Shown piece by piece: positions 26,119 to 35,668 of a DNA stretch of 64,000 nt. The first letter of the stretch is position 1, and each line of letters starts with the position of its first letter. The notes beneath the pieces were generated by a model. That model did not search any database and was not told the DNA's origin. It saw nothing but the letters and a program-made list of their open reading frames with translations. Origin of the DNA: Phycisphaerae bacterium. GTDB lineage: Bacteria > Planctomycetota > Phycisphaerae > UBA1845 > UTPLA1. Position numbers and translations under genes: made by a program. The DNA is taken from positions 1 through 64,000 of the forward strand of contig DATEMU010000007.1 in the NCBI GenBank assembly GCA_035275405.1, written 5' to 3'.

Positions 26119-27244
26119 GACCACATGCCAAAAACGACGGCCTCGAATAGGGGCGCTCGCGGCCTTTTGTATGGTTGGGATGCTCGCTCCGTCGGTGCCG
26201 GCCCATGTCATTTCGATCGTCCACGGCACGGCATTAGTATTCCCTGACCGAATCGACGTTGAATTGACCGTCAACGCGGAGGACTTCGTGCATTATTACG
26301 GCGCCTCGGCCGCACAAGGGGATTCCCGGTCCGATGCGGCCATTGAGCGCGCTGCGGTCCGCCATGCCGATCACCTTTTCGAGCACTTTATCATTCGCGA
26401 CGTCGACGGCGAACGCCTGTCCGGCAGGGTGGTCTCTTTTGACACAATTCCAGTCGAAGCGGCATCAACAGAGAACGGCTCGCGCCATTCGCGCATCGTT
26501 TACCTCCTCGAATACTCCTTGACTGCTCCGCCGCGCTATCTGTCGTTTCAACAAACGCTTGGCTCGGGCGATGCCGGGCTGCCCTCGCAGCTTTACCTCG
26601 ATGTTCGCACCGAGGATAACGAAGAATCGACGGCGCTTCGGCTGACCAGCGGCGGCAACGTGGAAACGCTGAAACTCCATTGGCCGAACGGGGCTCGTTC
26701 CGGGGATCGATCGGAGATTGTGGGACCTCTGGAAGAGCTGAAGTCCATCGCGACGCGAGTTGAAATCGATGATGCTGGGACACGTGTACTGATCGACCTG
26801 CCGGTTCCCCTGTTAGAGACTTTCCTCCCCGTCCGACGCACTGGTCGCGACTTTCTTGAGTCCTCGGAGCACCTCGCCGCCCAACGTGCTATTGAGGAAT
26901 TCCTCCACGGTCGCTTGCCGATGCAGATCAACGGCCGACACGTCGAACCGCACGCAACAAGTCTCAACTTTCTCGACCTGGAACCGGATGGCGCCGCGAA
27001 TTCCGCCCGACGGCAACGGCGCAGCGCCTGGACCACCCGCGTCCGGGTGGTGCAATCGTATCCTACGTTGTCAATGCCGCAGGCCATCGAGCTTCAATGG
27101 ACCCTTTTCAATCCCCTCGTCCTGGAGGTCCAGGCGGTCATCGCCTGCGGCCATCGCGAATCCATCCACCGTCTCAGCACCTACGATCCAATTCTGCGTT
27201 GGACATCCGCCGCGTCCGGTGTCGTTGCACGGAGTTTACGATGA
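26099..27244 (+). CDS. Exported protein of unknown function
   Basis: A 381-residue protein with a signal peptide (about residues 10-32, GALAAFCMVGMLAPSVPAH). The mature part starts HVISIVHGTALVFPDRIDVELTVNAED, similar in feel to the periplasmic head of HupE/UreJ-type proteins, but there are no membrane helices afterward. The start ATG 26099 overlaps the end of the mannosidase gene by 20 bases and has GGAG five bases before it; ATG 26105 is also possible. Its stop overlaps the next gene by ATGA, so the three genes are coupled. Function not recognised. Confidence 0.7.
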   Translation: MFMPPSKTTCQKRRPRIGALAAFCMVGMLAPSVPAHVISIVHGTALVFPDRIDVELTVNAEDFVHYYGASAAQGDSRSDAAIERAAVRHADHLFEHFIIRDVDGERLSGRVVSFDTIPVEAASTENGSRHSRIVYLLEYSLTAPPRYLSFQQTLGSGDAGLPSQLYLDVRTEDNEESTALRLTSGGNVETLKLHWPNGARSGDRSEIVGPLEELKSIATRVEIDDAGTRVLIDLPVPLLETFLPVRRTGRDFLESSEHLAAQRAIEEFLHGRLPMQINGRHVEPHATSLNFLDLEPDGAANSARRQRRSAWTTRVRVVQSYPTLSMPQAIELQWTLFNPLVLEVQAVIACGHRESIHRLSTYDPILRWTSAASGVVARSLR

Positions 27245-28395
27245 GCCATTCGTATCGGTGCCGAAGCACCGCCGCCACAAAGCCGCGCCTCGCCGGTATC
27301 TTCGCCATTTTCCTATCGCTCGCGGGCTGCACGGCGGGCGATCGCGTCAATCTGCTCCACCGAACGGGCGGCAGCGCAGCGCTCTTCGAACAATTCCAGG
27401 CGTTCGACGGCCGCACCGGCGCCGCGATTTCCTTCCAAGACGTCGTTAGCCGCGCGGACCGCGCCGATGTCTTGCTTTTCGGCGAGGAACATTCGGATAT
27501 CGTCTGCAATGCCCTCGAGGCGCAGCTGCTTTCGGCCCTCTCGCGGCAGCGCCGACCGATTACCCTGGCGATGGAGTTCTTCGAGACCGACACGCAGGCC
27601 GCCCTCGACGCATACTTATTCGGCCGTATCAGTGAGACCGAGTTCCGCGAGCAGACGCGGCAGAAGCGCGGTTACGCCACGACGCATCGCCCGCTGATCG
27701 AGTATTGCCGCGCCGCATCAATTCCCGTCATCGCCGCCAACACGCCGCGCCGCTTGATTCGCGCCCTTCGGGAATCGGGAAGGCCCTACGACGAATTCCG
27801 CGCCGATCTCGATCCGGCCGACCGCAGCTGGCTCCCGCGGACCAGCGACCTGCTCGACGGTCCCTACTATGATCGCTTTGTCAAAGCGATGGCCGATCAT
27901 GCGATGCCCACGTCCGCTCCATCGTCGCAGCCGACCTCCGCGACGAGCGCACCGGCCGCGTCCCAGCCGACGACCCAACCCGACCGCGAAGAGCAACTCC
28001 TGCGAGCGTATCGAACTCAGTCGCTCTGGGATGACACGATGGCCGAGTGGATGGCGGCCCATCGCCGCAATTATCCGGAACGCCGCGTTCTGCTCGTCGT
28101 CGGCGCGTTTCACGTCGCCGGCGGGGGAGGCACGGCGATCAAGCTTCATCGACGGCGGCCGACCGACCAGGCGCTGACGATTGTTTATCGCGGCACGTCC
28201 AAAACGCCGCTGGCCTTCGATGAGGCCGATCGCGGGGCCGGCGATATCGTCATTTATGGCGTCAAGCCCGAGGATCCCCCAGAACCCGCCAAGCCGCCGA
28301 CCACCTCCGCGCCGACGTCGGCCCCGGCGACCGCCCCCGCCCCGCATTCAACCGGCGAAAAAACATCCAGTAATGCCCCCGTCGATCGAGTATAA
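27241..28395 (+). CDS. ChaN-family lipoprotein
   Basis: A 384-residue exported protein of the ChaN / haem-binding-uptake (Tiki-like) superfamily. The lipobox is SLAGC. Signature segments are DVLLFGEEHSDIVCN, TLAMEFFETDTQAAL and, near the end, LLVVGAFHVAGGGG. A low-complexity Ser/Thr/Pro/Ala insert lies in the middle and a Pro/Ala/Thr tail at the end. The start overlaps the previous stop by ATGA. ChaN in Campylobacter binds haem (family knowledge); here the link to a mannosidase operon leaves the ligand open. Confidence 0.82.
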   Translation: MSHSYRCRSTAATKPRLAGIFAIFLSLAGCTAGDRVNLLHRTGGSAALFEQFQAFDGRTGAAISFQDVVSRADRADVLLFGEEHSDIVCNALEAQLLSALSRQRRPITLAMEFFETDTQAALDAYLFGRISETEFREQTRQKRGYATTHRPLIEYCRAASIPVIAANTPRRLIRALRESGRPYDEFRADLDPADRSWLPRTSDLLDGPYYDRFVKAMADHAMPTSAPSSQPTSATSAPAASQPTTQPDREEQLLRAYRTQSLWDDTMAEWMAAHRRNYPERRVLLVVGAFHVAGGGGTAIKLHRRRPTDQALTIVYRGTSKTPLAFDEADRGAGDIVIYGVKPEDPPEPAKPPTTSAPTSAPATAPAPHSTGEKTSSNAPVDRV

Positions 28396-28396
28396 T
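28391..28396 (+). promoter_or_regulatory. Candidate -10 box before the endonuclease gene
   Basis: A perfect TATAAT lies 54 bases before the start codon at 28450. No convincing -35 is seen at the usual spacing. The box overlaps the last codons and stop of the ChaN-like gene. Confidence 0.35.
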
Positions 28397-28449
28397 AGGT
28401 GGAACCCTGGAGACGATTTCCGCAGCCGCGAGGGGGCGACGAAGCATCC

Positions 28450-30204
28450 ATGTTCAAACGGTCTGGTTATTCGCCCTTGCGGGGCCTTGTCTTCGTGTGC
28501 ATAGCGGTCGCACCCGCCGTGGCCCAATACGATCCGCCGGCGGGGTACTATAACTCCGCGGTCGGTCTGACCGGCGCGCCGCTTAAGTCGGCCCTCAACG
28601 CGATCATCGACGGTCACACGACGATCACTTACGCCAATCGCGAGGCGCGGCTCGAAATCCTCGACCAGGATCCGGCGAATTCCGCGAACGTGATCGAGGT
28701 TTATTCCGGGTACTCTGTTCCCAAGACGGATTTCCTGCCGGGGGTGACGCCGGCGAATACCGAGCACCTCTGGCCCAACGCCTACGGCATCGATGACGTC
28801 AATCCCGCGTATGGTGACCTGTTCAATTTGCGCCCTTGCGATACTGAAGTGAACAGCGAACGCGCGAACAAGTATTACGACGATGGCGGGACGCTGCCCG
28901 CTCACCCCGAGGCGCCGCTTTGCCGAGACGATGCCGACTCGTGGGAGGCGCGCCCCGTTGAAAAGGGCGATCTGGCTCGCTCGATGTTTTACATGGATAC
29001 GCGCTACGAAGGCGATCTCGCCACCGACGGCTTCGCGAACAACCTCACTTTGACGGACAACGTGGCGCTGATCACCGGAACCGCCACCAACATGGGCAAG
29101 CTCTCCACGCTGATCAACTGGCATTTTTCCGACGCCGTGGATGAGAGCGAGCGGCAGCGGAATCACATCATTTATCAAACCACCTATCTGGGCGTGACGT
29201 TTCAACAGAATCGCAATCCGTTCATCGACCATCCCGAATATGTATGGGCGATCTGGGGGCCGACGCCCAACGACTCGCGGCTCTACCTTGGCGCGACCGA
29301 ACCGGGAGACGGCGCCTCGCTCGTTGCCGTCGATCTCGGCGAAGTCATCGTCAACGGTACGGTTCCCGGACCGCAAAACGTCACCCTCAATAAAGTGGGC
29401 ACGAACCCCACGACGTACGACATCGCCCTCAGCGGCGACGGATCTTCGACAGCGGCGGGGACTCGACAATCCTTCTTGGGCGGCGTGCAAAACCGCGTCA
29501 TCGCCGTCGGCCTGACGACGTCGACCGCAACTGCCGGCGTCAAGTCCGGCGAACTCACTGTCAACAATACCGACCTGACCTCTTCGGGCGCTGGTCGCGG
29601 GGATGCGGACGGCGACGATGTCGCCGACGTCTCGCTTCGCGTACTCGATCATGCCAACGGTTCTTTTGACGACGCAGTCGATCAAAACACGCTCACCCTC
29701 GACTTTGGCACGGTCGACGCCGGCACCGGTCTTCACAATCTGGGTTTCACCATCTACAGCCTGGAATCGACTCCGGGCTTCACCGCCGCGCTCGATTTGG
29801 ATGCGATCGGGGGAACGGGCGACACCGCCGCGCTGACGACCGACGCCGCGCCGCTGAGCAATCTTCCGGCAGGTACAGGCCAGGCCTTTACCGCCTGGCT
29901 CGATTCCGCATCCGTCGGCAGTTTTTCGGCGACCTACACGATCAGCGGCTCGGACCAGGATCTCTCCGGCGCGCAGCCCACGTCGGATTTGGTTCTGACG
30001 CTTGTCGGTGAGGTCGTTTCGGCCTGCGCGGCCGCCGACACGAACTGCGCGGATGGCGTCACGCTCGATGACGTGGAACCCTTCGTCAATGTCCTGTTGG
30101 AGCTGGCCTCCCCCTGCTCGTCCTGCGCCGTTGACACCAATAACGACAACTTCCGCAACGCGGCCGACGTCCAGCTCTTCGTCGACGCCCTCCTGGGCAT
30201 TTAG
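28450..30204 (+). CDS. Secreted endonuclease I with dockerin-like tail
   Basis: A 584-residue exported nuclease. Signal peptide at about 1-24. The endonuclease I (EndA/NucM) domain covers about 25-280, with NTEHLWP, FNLRPCDTEVNSERANK and KGDLARSMFYMDTRY, matching the metal-dependent His/Asn active site of the family. A beta-rich middle follows (about 290-520, choice-of-anchor type). The final 60 residues are a degenerate two-loop dockerin-like module (DTNCADGVTLDD, DTNNDNFRNAAD) ending FVDALLGI, as on the esterase and protease. ATG 28450 is preferred to the upstream in-frame 28399. Likely role: extracellular nucleic-acid breakdown. Confidence 0.9.
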   Translation: MFKRSGYSPLRGLVFVCIAVAPAVAQYDPPAGYYNSAVGLTGAPLKSALNAIIDGHTTITYANREARLEILDQDPANSANVIEVYSGYSVPKTDFLPGVTPANTEHLWPNAYGIDDVNPAYGDLFNLRPCDTEVNSERANKYYDDGGTLPAHPEAPLCRDDADSWEARPVEKGDLARSMFYMDTRYEGDLATDGFANNLTLTDNVALITGTATNMGKLSTLINWHFSDAVDESERQRNHIIYQTTYLGVTFQQNRNPFIDHPEYVWAIWGPTPNDSRLYLGATEPGDGASLVAVDLGEVIVNGTVPGPQNVTLNKVGTNPTTYDIALSGDGSSTAAGTRQSFLGGVQNRVIAVGLTTSTATAGVKSGELTVNNTDLTSSGAGRGDADGDDVADVSLRVLDHANGSFDDAVDQNTLTLDFGTVDAGTGLHNLGFTIYSLESTPGFTAALDLDAIGGTGDTAALTTDAAPLSNLPAGTGQAFTAWLDSASVGSFSATYTISGSDQDLSGAQPTSDLVLTLVGEVVSACAAADTNCADGVTLDDVEPFVNVLLELASPCSSCAVDTNNDNFRNAADVQLFVDALLGI

Positions 30205-30541
30205 CCCGTCGGTCACTTGTAATCGGCAAGACCTTTCCGTTACGATTCTATAGTCCGGCACCGGCGTTCGTTCGGTTTCCGGGCATTGGCAAATCTCGTC
30301 ACGTAACTTGCCGGCGTGAATCGGCCGGCAATGAAGAATCGACAGGGGCGCCGCAAAGATCGCCGCCAACCGGGCGATCGAACGGCGTCCGGCATGTGGT
30401 GGAGTCGGCGAGCGTAGGGCCGACTGGGAAGACAATTCGAATGATACCGATGGTTGGGCCGCGCGGGGATGCGCGGTCGCGGCCATGGTATCGGACCGCG
30501 CGCGTCTCGTACGAGGTGGCGCGGAGAGCCGACGGTGAACC
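30205..30541. other. Intergenic region with two hairpins
   Basis: No gene is seen. A perfect 8-bp stem (TTGCCGGC 30308-30315, GCCGGCAA 30324-30331) and a perfect 7-bp stem (GATCGCC 30358-30364, GGCGATC 30373-30379) lie in series, with GCCGCAAAG between. The first may end the nuclease transcript although no T run follows; together they could form a structured leader for the next gene. Confidence 0.35.
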
Positions 30542-33208
30542 ATGTCCTGGCGAGCCCGGGCACTCACCGGCTGGACGGGCGTCGTCTTCATCCTCGCGAC
30601 GCTGCTGCTGTCCAACCCCGGGGACGAACGGTCCGCTCCGCGCGCGTCCGAATCAACGAGCGCCCTCGATTTTCTGCTGATGCCGATCGCGCGGGCACAG
30701 CCCGCCGAATTGCGGCTCCTGGTTCTGCCGGTCGGCCTCGCCGGACTGCTTCTTATCGCGGCCTTGTTTCCCACAAGTGCGTCAGCGACGAACTCACCCT
30801 CCTGGCCCAAGAGAGTCCGCACCGCCTCTACACCCTTGCCAGCCGGGCCCACTGCGAGCGTCGCCGTGGTTTACTGGCTCGAACTCCTCTCCGCCGCCGC
30901 CATCGCCTTCGCGCTCGCCTCGACCTTCACCAATGGCTCCTGGCTGATCTCGCGTGGATGGCTCCTGCAGCTCGCCGCCGGCTGCGGCTGGGCGATTCTC
31001 ATTGCGCGTCTGGCCGACCGACAAGGGGTCCGGCGAATTCTCGTCGCCGGTTCGCTGATCGCCGTCCTCGCGATGGGGCTCTCCTTCTGGCACCGACAAA
31101 CGCACCACGTCGAATACTTCGCCTGGCCCATCGGGCCCGTCACCCTGTCGGCGGGCCTGGCCGCGATCTGGGCGGGCATGGCCCTGTCCTTCGCGATTGC
31201 CTCCGCCCCGCGAACCGCGCGCGCCGGGGTTACCTGGCCCAGCGTCGTCTGGATGGGCCTGGTCGGCGTCGGCGCACTCCTCATGCTGCTCATCGCCGCC
31301 CGGCGCGGCGCGTGGCTCGCGGTCATCGGTGCCGCGGGTCTTTCGGCAATCCTCGTGGCATGGCGGTCCTGGCCCACGAAACGCGCGCGAGCGCTCATTC
31401 TCCTGGCCGCTGCTGCCATCATCGCACTCGCCATCAGCTACGTCGTCGCACAAAGCCGCAGCGCCGATCCGCGCGCCAGTATCCCCCTCACCTATCGTTA
31501 TCTCTATTGGAAGAACACCATCGCGAATCTCGGCGGGGCCTGGTTGCTCGGCCACGGCCCCGACTCATTCTTGTGCAAGATGTCCGCGATTATCGCCGGG
31601 CAGCGTGCCCGCATGCCCCGCGTCCTGCACGGCAGCATCGACCCCGAGGCCCACAACGAATGGCTGCAGGCGATCTTCGAACTCGGACTGCCCGGGGGTC
31701 TGGTCTATCTGGCCATTCCCCTGATCGCCATCTATCTGGCCGCTCGCCATTGGCTGCGCACGGGGCGATCCGAAAGCGGATCGCTTGCGACGGGATTTCC
31801 AGCCGTGCCGATGGCCCTCGCCGCCGGTCTCCTCACCGTTTTCGTGTCCGAATTCGGGAGCATCTGCCTGCGACGCGGAGGCATGAACGTCTGGTACTGG
31901 ACGTTGATCGGCGCCGTGGCGGCATGGACGCGCGCGAGCGTCGATCGTCCGGTCCGGGCAGCCGCGCAGTCACGCATCGTGTCAAAGGTCGGACGCTTCG
32001 GTGCCGTGGCCGTGGCGCTGGCGCTGGCGCTCGGTGTCTCCAACGAAGCCCGCCGCCGGATCGCCCATGCCCGCGGCAATTTGCAAAGAAGTCAGGATGA
32101 CGTGCTTGCCGCCCAAACACTCGGTGAGGCCGGATGGCGGCTGGGCGCGTGGCAGGCCCTGGCGGCGCGGGCTGACCTGGCCGACGCGCAACTTGCCGCC
32201 GCGCGATCGTCGCAATTCGACGCCGCGCAAGCCGCCCGGACCTGGAAAGAATTGCATCGAATTTGTCCCGCCTTTCCCGGGGCAACCATCCGACTGGCTC
32301 AGGCGCAGCAACTCGCGGGCGACACCTCCGCAGCCTGCGAAACGCTGAAGCAGTACCTTTCCACGATTAATGCCTACGACATGCCCGCCAATACGCTGTA
32401 CGTCGGCGCATGCCGCGTGTCGCCCGACGAGATCCTCGAACACGTTCGCCGCGCGCTCCGAGATGGCGAGTGGACCACCGCGCTGGAGCCGGCGCTGGCC
32501 GCGGCGTTCGCGGCACCGGATATCGCCGCAGCCTGGCCCGGCGAAGTCCTTGCCGCCTTGCAGTCGGTCAGTGCCGCATCCAGCAAACATTGGGCGGATT
32601 CACTCGTCCCCGAAACCCTGCGGCTGGAAGCGGCTCGCTTCGCTGCCGTCGGCGACTTCCCCTCGGCCGCGCGCCTCCAAGCCGTTGCCGTTCGCGCCTA
32701 CGCGCAGCTCGAAAAAGAAAACTCTCCTTATCGCCGAATCGCCTTCGCAGAGGCCGATGCTTCTTTTCGTCACGCAAATTACCGGTTCCTTGCGGAGCCC
32801 TTGAGTACCGCCCCCGCTCTGGAGAGTCTCCGCGAAGCGGAGCGACTCGCCCTCGGCGGACTACCCCAGCGCGCCGTCGACGGGGCCGATCCGCAGGCCG
32901 AATGGGTCGGCGGCCGGGTGGTCCCCGCCGAATTTCCGTCGCGACTCCGGCCTCTTTGGAGATTCGGAGCGATGCTTCACCTCGCCGCCGACAGCGACCC
33001 GAGGCTGGTGCAAGTGCGCGCGGAATGGAGTCTGCCCGATGGTCAACGATCGCCGCCGCAGTGCCTCGCGCTGATTTGCTCAATCGCCGCCGAGTTGGTC
33101 GAGATCTTCAGCCCGTTCGAATCCGCCCGCCGACCGCCCAGCTTCTCGAATCTCGTCGCCCTGGCCAACTACCCTCGCCCGGCGCCCGTTGAACGGTCGA
33201 GCCCTTAG
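30542..33208 (+). CDS. O-antigen ligase-like membrane protein with long C-terminal soluble region
   Basis: An 888-residue protein. The first 510 residues hold about 11-12 hydrophobic helices and the Wzy_C/WaaL-type loop, with GHGPDSFLC and HNEWLQAIFELGLPGGLVYL near 340-395. The remaining 370 residues are Ala-rich, helical and TPR-like, with no clear family. This matches planctomycete O-antigen ligase family proteins with TPR tails. Likely role: polymer ligation or polymerisation at the inner membrane in exopolysaccharide or glycoprotein assembly. No glycosyltransferases flank it, so the pathway is not shown by context. Confidence 0.8.
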   Translation: MSWRARALTGWTGVVFILATLLLSNPGDERSAPRASESTSALDFLLMPIARAQPAELRLLVLPVGLAGLLLIAALFPTSASATNSPSWPKRVRTASTPLPAGPTASVAVVYWLELLSAAAIAFALASTFTNGSWLISRGWLLQLAAGCGWAILIARLADRQGVRRILVAGSLIAVLAMGLSFWHRQTHHVEYFAWPIGPVTLSAGLAAIWAGMALSFAIASAPRTARAGVTWPSVVWMGLVGVGALLMLLIAARRGAWLAVIGAAGLSAILVAWRSWPTKRARALILLAAAAIIALAISYVVAQSRSADPRASIPLTYRYLYWKNTIANLGGAWLLGHGPDSFLCKMSAIIAGQRARMPRVLHGSIDPEAHNEWLQAIFELGLPGGLVYLAIPLIAIYLAARHWLRTGRSESGSLATGFPAVPMALAAGLLTVFVSEFGSICLRRGGMNVWYWTLIGAVAAWTRASVDRPVRAAAQSRIVSKVGRFGAVAVALALALGVSNEARRRIAHARGNLQRSQDDVLAAQTLGEAGWRLGAWQALAARADLADAQLAAARSSQFDAAQAARTWKELHRICPAFPGATIRLAQAQQLAGDTSAACETLKQYLSTINAYDMPANTLYVGACRVSPDEILEHVRRALRDGEWTTALEPALAAAFAAPDIAAAWPGEVLAALQSVSAASSKHWADSLVPETLRLEAARFAAVGDFPSAARLQAVAVRAYAQLEKENSPYRRIAFAEADASFRHANYRFLAEPLSTAPALESLREAERLALGGLPQRAVDGADPQAEWVGGRVVPAEFPSRLRPLWRFGAMLHLAADSDPRLVQVRAEWSLPDGQRSPPQCLALICSIAAELVEIFSPFESARRPPSFSNLVALANYPRPAPVERSSP

Positions 33209-33228
33209 GTCCAATCCGGCAGCCGCAC

Positions 33229-33414
33229 TCAGCGCTTCGGGCCGGTTCGCCTGCGGGGGCTCTTGGCCTTTCGTTTGCCTGGGGAAGCCCGGCCAAACAA
33301 TGGTGGAACGCTGAGGGCGTCCCGAAGCGTCTCGTCCACCGCCTTGGGTGAGGGCTTGATCGATATTGCGCGTTTTCTTGACCCCCTTGTTCGTGCCGCC
33401 TTTTTCCTGGCCAT
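33229..33414 (-). CDS. Small basic protein
   Basis: A 61-residue, strongly basic protein (MARKKAARTRGSRKRAIS at the start, KAKSPRRRTGPKR at the end) with a hydrophobic middle, ETLRDALSVPPLFGR. A perfect GGAGG lies ten bases before the ATG on the minus strand (33425-33429). It resembles small DNA- or RNA-binding tails by composition only. It is antisense to nothing known and sits between two plus-strand genes. Confidence 0.5.
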   Translation of the reverse strand: MARKKAARTRGSRKRAISIKPSPKAVDETLRDALSVPPLFGRASPGKRKAKSPRRRTGPKR

Positions 33415-33781
33415 GGTCAGTCAACCTCCAAAAGGGCAACCAATTCAATCATATACCTTCCTGGCCCGCGGATAGCTCTTTGATTGCCGTGGTTTCCATC
33501 AAACAACGCAGTCCTCTGCTCCATGCGCAGCTTCTGCGCTGGACCGCTCCTGATCCGCTTCGTGAACCGTCGCCGCCCGCCCCGTTCACTGCGCTGATAG
33601 TCGGGTTACAGGACGATCCCCCGGTTTGCCGTTGAATCAATATTGGAAACTGCGTTGACAGCGGCCCGGGACCTCTTTAGAAGCAAACGGCTTCACCCCG
33701 ATCCGGCGGAGGCGGGCACGATCGGCACAGTAACATTGCCGTCCGACGCACTCAATCAAGGGAATACCGACGAATCCGTTA
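33415..33781. other. Intergenic region, promoter candidate for the TolC-type gene
   Basis: No gene supported. TTGACA at 33655-33660 followed by TTAGAA at 33677-33682 (16-base spacer) is a weak promoter candidate reading toward the gene at 33782, leaving a leader of about 90 bases. Confidence 0.3.
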
Positions 33782-35599
33782 ATGCACCAGATAATCCATA
33801 ACATTATTAAAAACATATACTTGCTGTCGCTGGTGGCCGTGCTGTTGCCCGGCTGCCAGTCGCCCGAGCCCGACGTTTCTTCGACGACTCCCGAACGCTT
33901 CGAAGGCCGAATGTCGGCCGACCAAGTCGAGCCCGCCCCCGAACTCACCCAAATGGGCGGTCCCACGCCGGTCGAGTTGACCGGCAAAGTTCCCGCCACG
34001 CAACCCGCCGTCGACACCACGATCTGGCTGCAATTGCCCGATCCGATCCACGCCGAGGAGGTTTTCAAGAAGCGGCTGGAAATCACCCGCCTCAGCGACA
34101 GCATCAAGCGCGAATACGAGCGGATCTATCGGGATGCCCTCGCCTATATCAAGCAGATCGAGCGACCGAAGGTCTTCACGATCTCACTGGGCGACGCCCT
34201 GCGGCGGATGCTCGCGCACAACTATGCCATCAAGATCGAGGGCTACGCCCCGGCGATCAGCACCGCCCAGATCGTCCAGGCCGAGGCCGCCTTTGACATG
34301 GCCTTTTTCGCCAACGCCAGTCGCAACAACACCGATCAGCCGCAACCCTTCCTGATTCGCACCCCGCTGCAGCAACGCGGCTTCGAGAACGACACGACCA
34401 TCGTCAACGGCGGTATTCGCAAGCTATTGGCCACCGGTGCGACGGCGACGCTCACCCAGCAGATGACCCGGCTCGACAATCCCTCTTCGAAGTACACCAA
34501 CTTCTATCCGACCTGGTCGCAGAACTTTATCGCCGAGCTTCGGCAGCCCGTCCTCCGTAACTTCGGCATCGACTTCAACCGAGCCCAGATCAACATCCGC
34601 AAGAACGAGCGTGAGGCCAACCGCGAGGCCTTTCGCGCCCGCGTCATCGAGACCCTCAACAACACGGAACGGGCCTACTGGGAACTCGTGGGCGCGCGCC
34701 GCGACGTGACCATCTCGGCCGAACTGCTCGCCGAAGCCATCCTGACGCTCTCGCAGGTGCAGGCTCGTATCGACTTCGACGCCTACCAGACCCTGCTTTA
34801 CCGCAGCCAAGCCGCCGTGAAGGCCCGCGAGTTTGAATACATCGATGTGAAGAACCGCGTCCGCAACGCCGAGGACCAGCTCCTCAATCTCCTCAACGAT
34901 CCCGACCTGCCGCTCTCCGCGGACTACGAGATCATCCCCATCGACAACCCGACCACGGTCAGCATTCTCCGCGATCGCTTCCAGGCCGTGCAGACCGCCC
35001 TGGAGCACCGGCCCGAAATCCTTCGCGCCCGTTACATCGTCGACACGACGCGCATCCAGCTCGGCGTCGCCAAGAACCAGGCCCTGCCCCGACTCGACGC
35101 GGTCTATCGCATGACCCTCAATGGCGTCGGCGGCAACGCCGACCAGGGCTTTGATGAAATGACCACGGGCAACTTCGTCGATCAGTTCGTCGGGGTCGAG
35201 TTCGCCTGGAACTTCGGCGAGCGCGCCGAACGGGCCGGCATCCGCATCGCCAAGTTGCAGCAATCCCAGGCCGTCGTGGCCTACAAAAAGGCGCTCGACG
35301 ACATCATCACCGACTGCCGCGTTGCCTTGCGCAACCTGGAGACCAACCTCGAGCAGATCCCCCCCAGCCACGAAGCCGTCACGTCCAATAGCGAAAACCT
35401 CCGCTCGCTTCAGGAGCGCCAGGAGCGAAAGAGTCCCGCCGAACTGGACGTCATCCTCAACGCCCAGCTCAACCTCGCCGTCTCGCGCCGCGCCCTGCTT
35501 CAGGCCGTCGTCGCCTACAACCAGGGCATCGTTGACGTGGAACGGGCCAAGGGTACGCTCCTCGAATACGACAACGTGATTCTCGCTGAAGAACCGTAA
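33782..35599 (+). CDS. TolC-family outer-membrane lipoprotein
   Basis: A 605-residue exported protein. The lipobox is VLLPGC. After a Pro/Thr-rich linker (about 26-75) it has two OEP-type repeats of long helices with paired beta segments, for example VIETLNNTERAYWELVGARRDV and AYKKALDDIITDCRVALRNLETNLE. Such proteins form the outer-membrane channel of tripartite efflux or type I secretion. No pump gene is adjacent; the MFP-RND systems at 47204-56156 lack a channel gene and could use this one (inference). Confidence 0.85.
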   Translation: MHQIIHNIIKNIYLLSLVAVLLPGCQSPEPDVSSTTPERFEGRMSADQVEPAPELTQMGGPTPVELTGKVPATQPAVDTTIWLQLPDPIHAEEVFKKRLEITRLSDSIKREYERIYRDALAYIKQIERPKVFTISLGDALRRMLAHNYAIKIEGYAPAISTAQIVQAEAAFDMAFFANASRNNTDQPQPFLIRTPLQQRGFENDTTIVNGGIRKLLATGATATLTQQMTRLDNPSSKYTNFYPTWSQNFIAELRQPVLRNFGIDFNRAQINIRKNEREANREAFRARVIETLNNTERAYWELVGARRDVTISAELLAEAILTLSQVQARIDFDAYQTLLYRSQAAVKAREFEYIDVKNRVRNAEDQLLNLLNDPDLPLSADYEIIPIDNPTTVSILRDRFQAVQTALEHRPEILRARYIVDTTRIQLGVAKNQALPRLDAVYRMTLNGVGGNADQGFDEMTTGNFVDQFVGVEFAWNFGERAERAGIRIAKLQQSQAVVAYKKALDDIITDCRVALRNLETNLEQIPPSHEAVTSNSENLRSLQERQERKSPAELDVILNAQLNLAVSRRALLQAVVAYNQGIVDVERAKGTLLEYDNVILAEEP

Positions 35600-35668
35600 T
35601 CTTTGCCGAGACTTCGTCCCTCGTTGTCCGTCGTCTAATGGCCGGCGACCGAGGATCGACAGCGCATC

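Noticed and set aside
30280-30420. Possible c-di-GMP (GEMM) riboswitch
   Set aside because: GCCGCAAAG is present, but the spacing and the second stem do not match the GEMM consensus.
28348-30852. 834-codon open frame on the minus strand over the endonuclease gene
   Set aside because: Antisense shadow in GC-rich DNA; the plus strand carries clear endonuclease I motifs and this frame shows no domain or signal.
30454-32100. 548-codon open frame overlapping the O-antigen ligase-like gene
   Set aside because: Same strand but another frame, Arg/Pro-rich with no hydrophobic helices; out-of-frame shadow.
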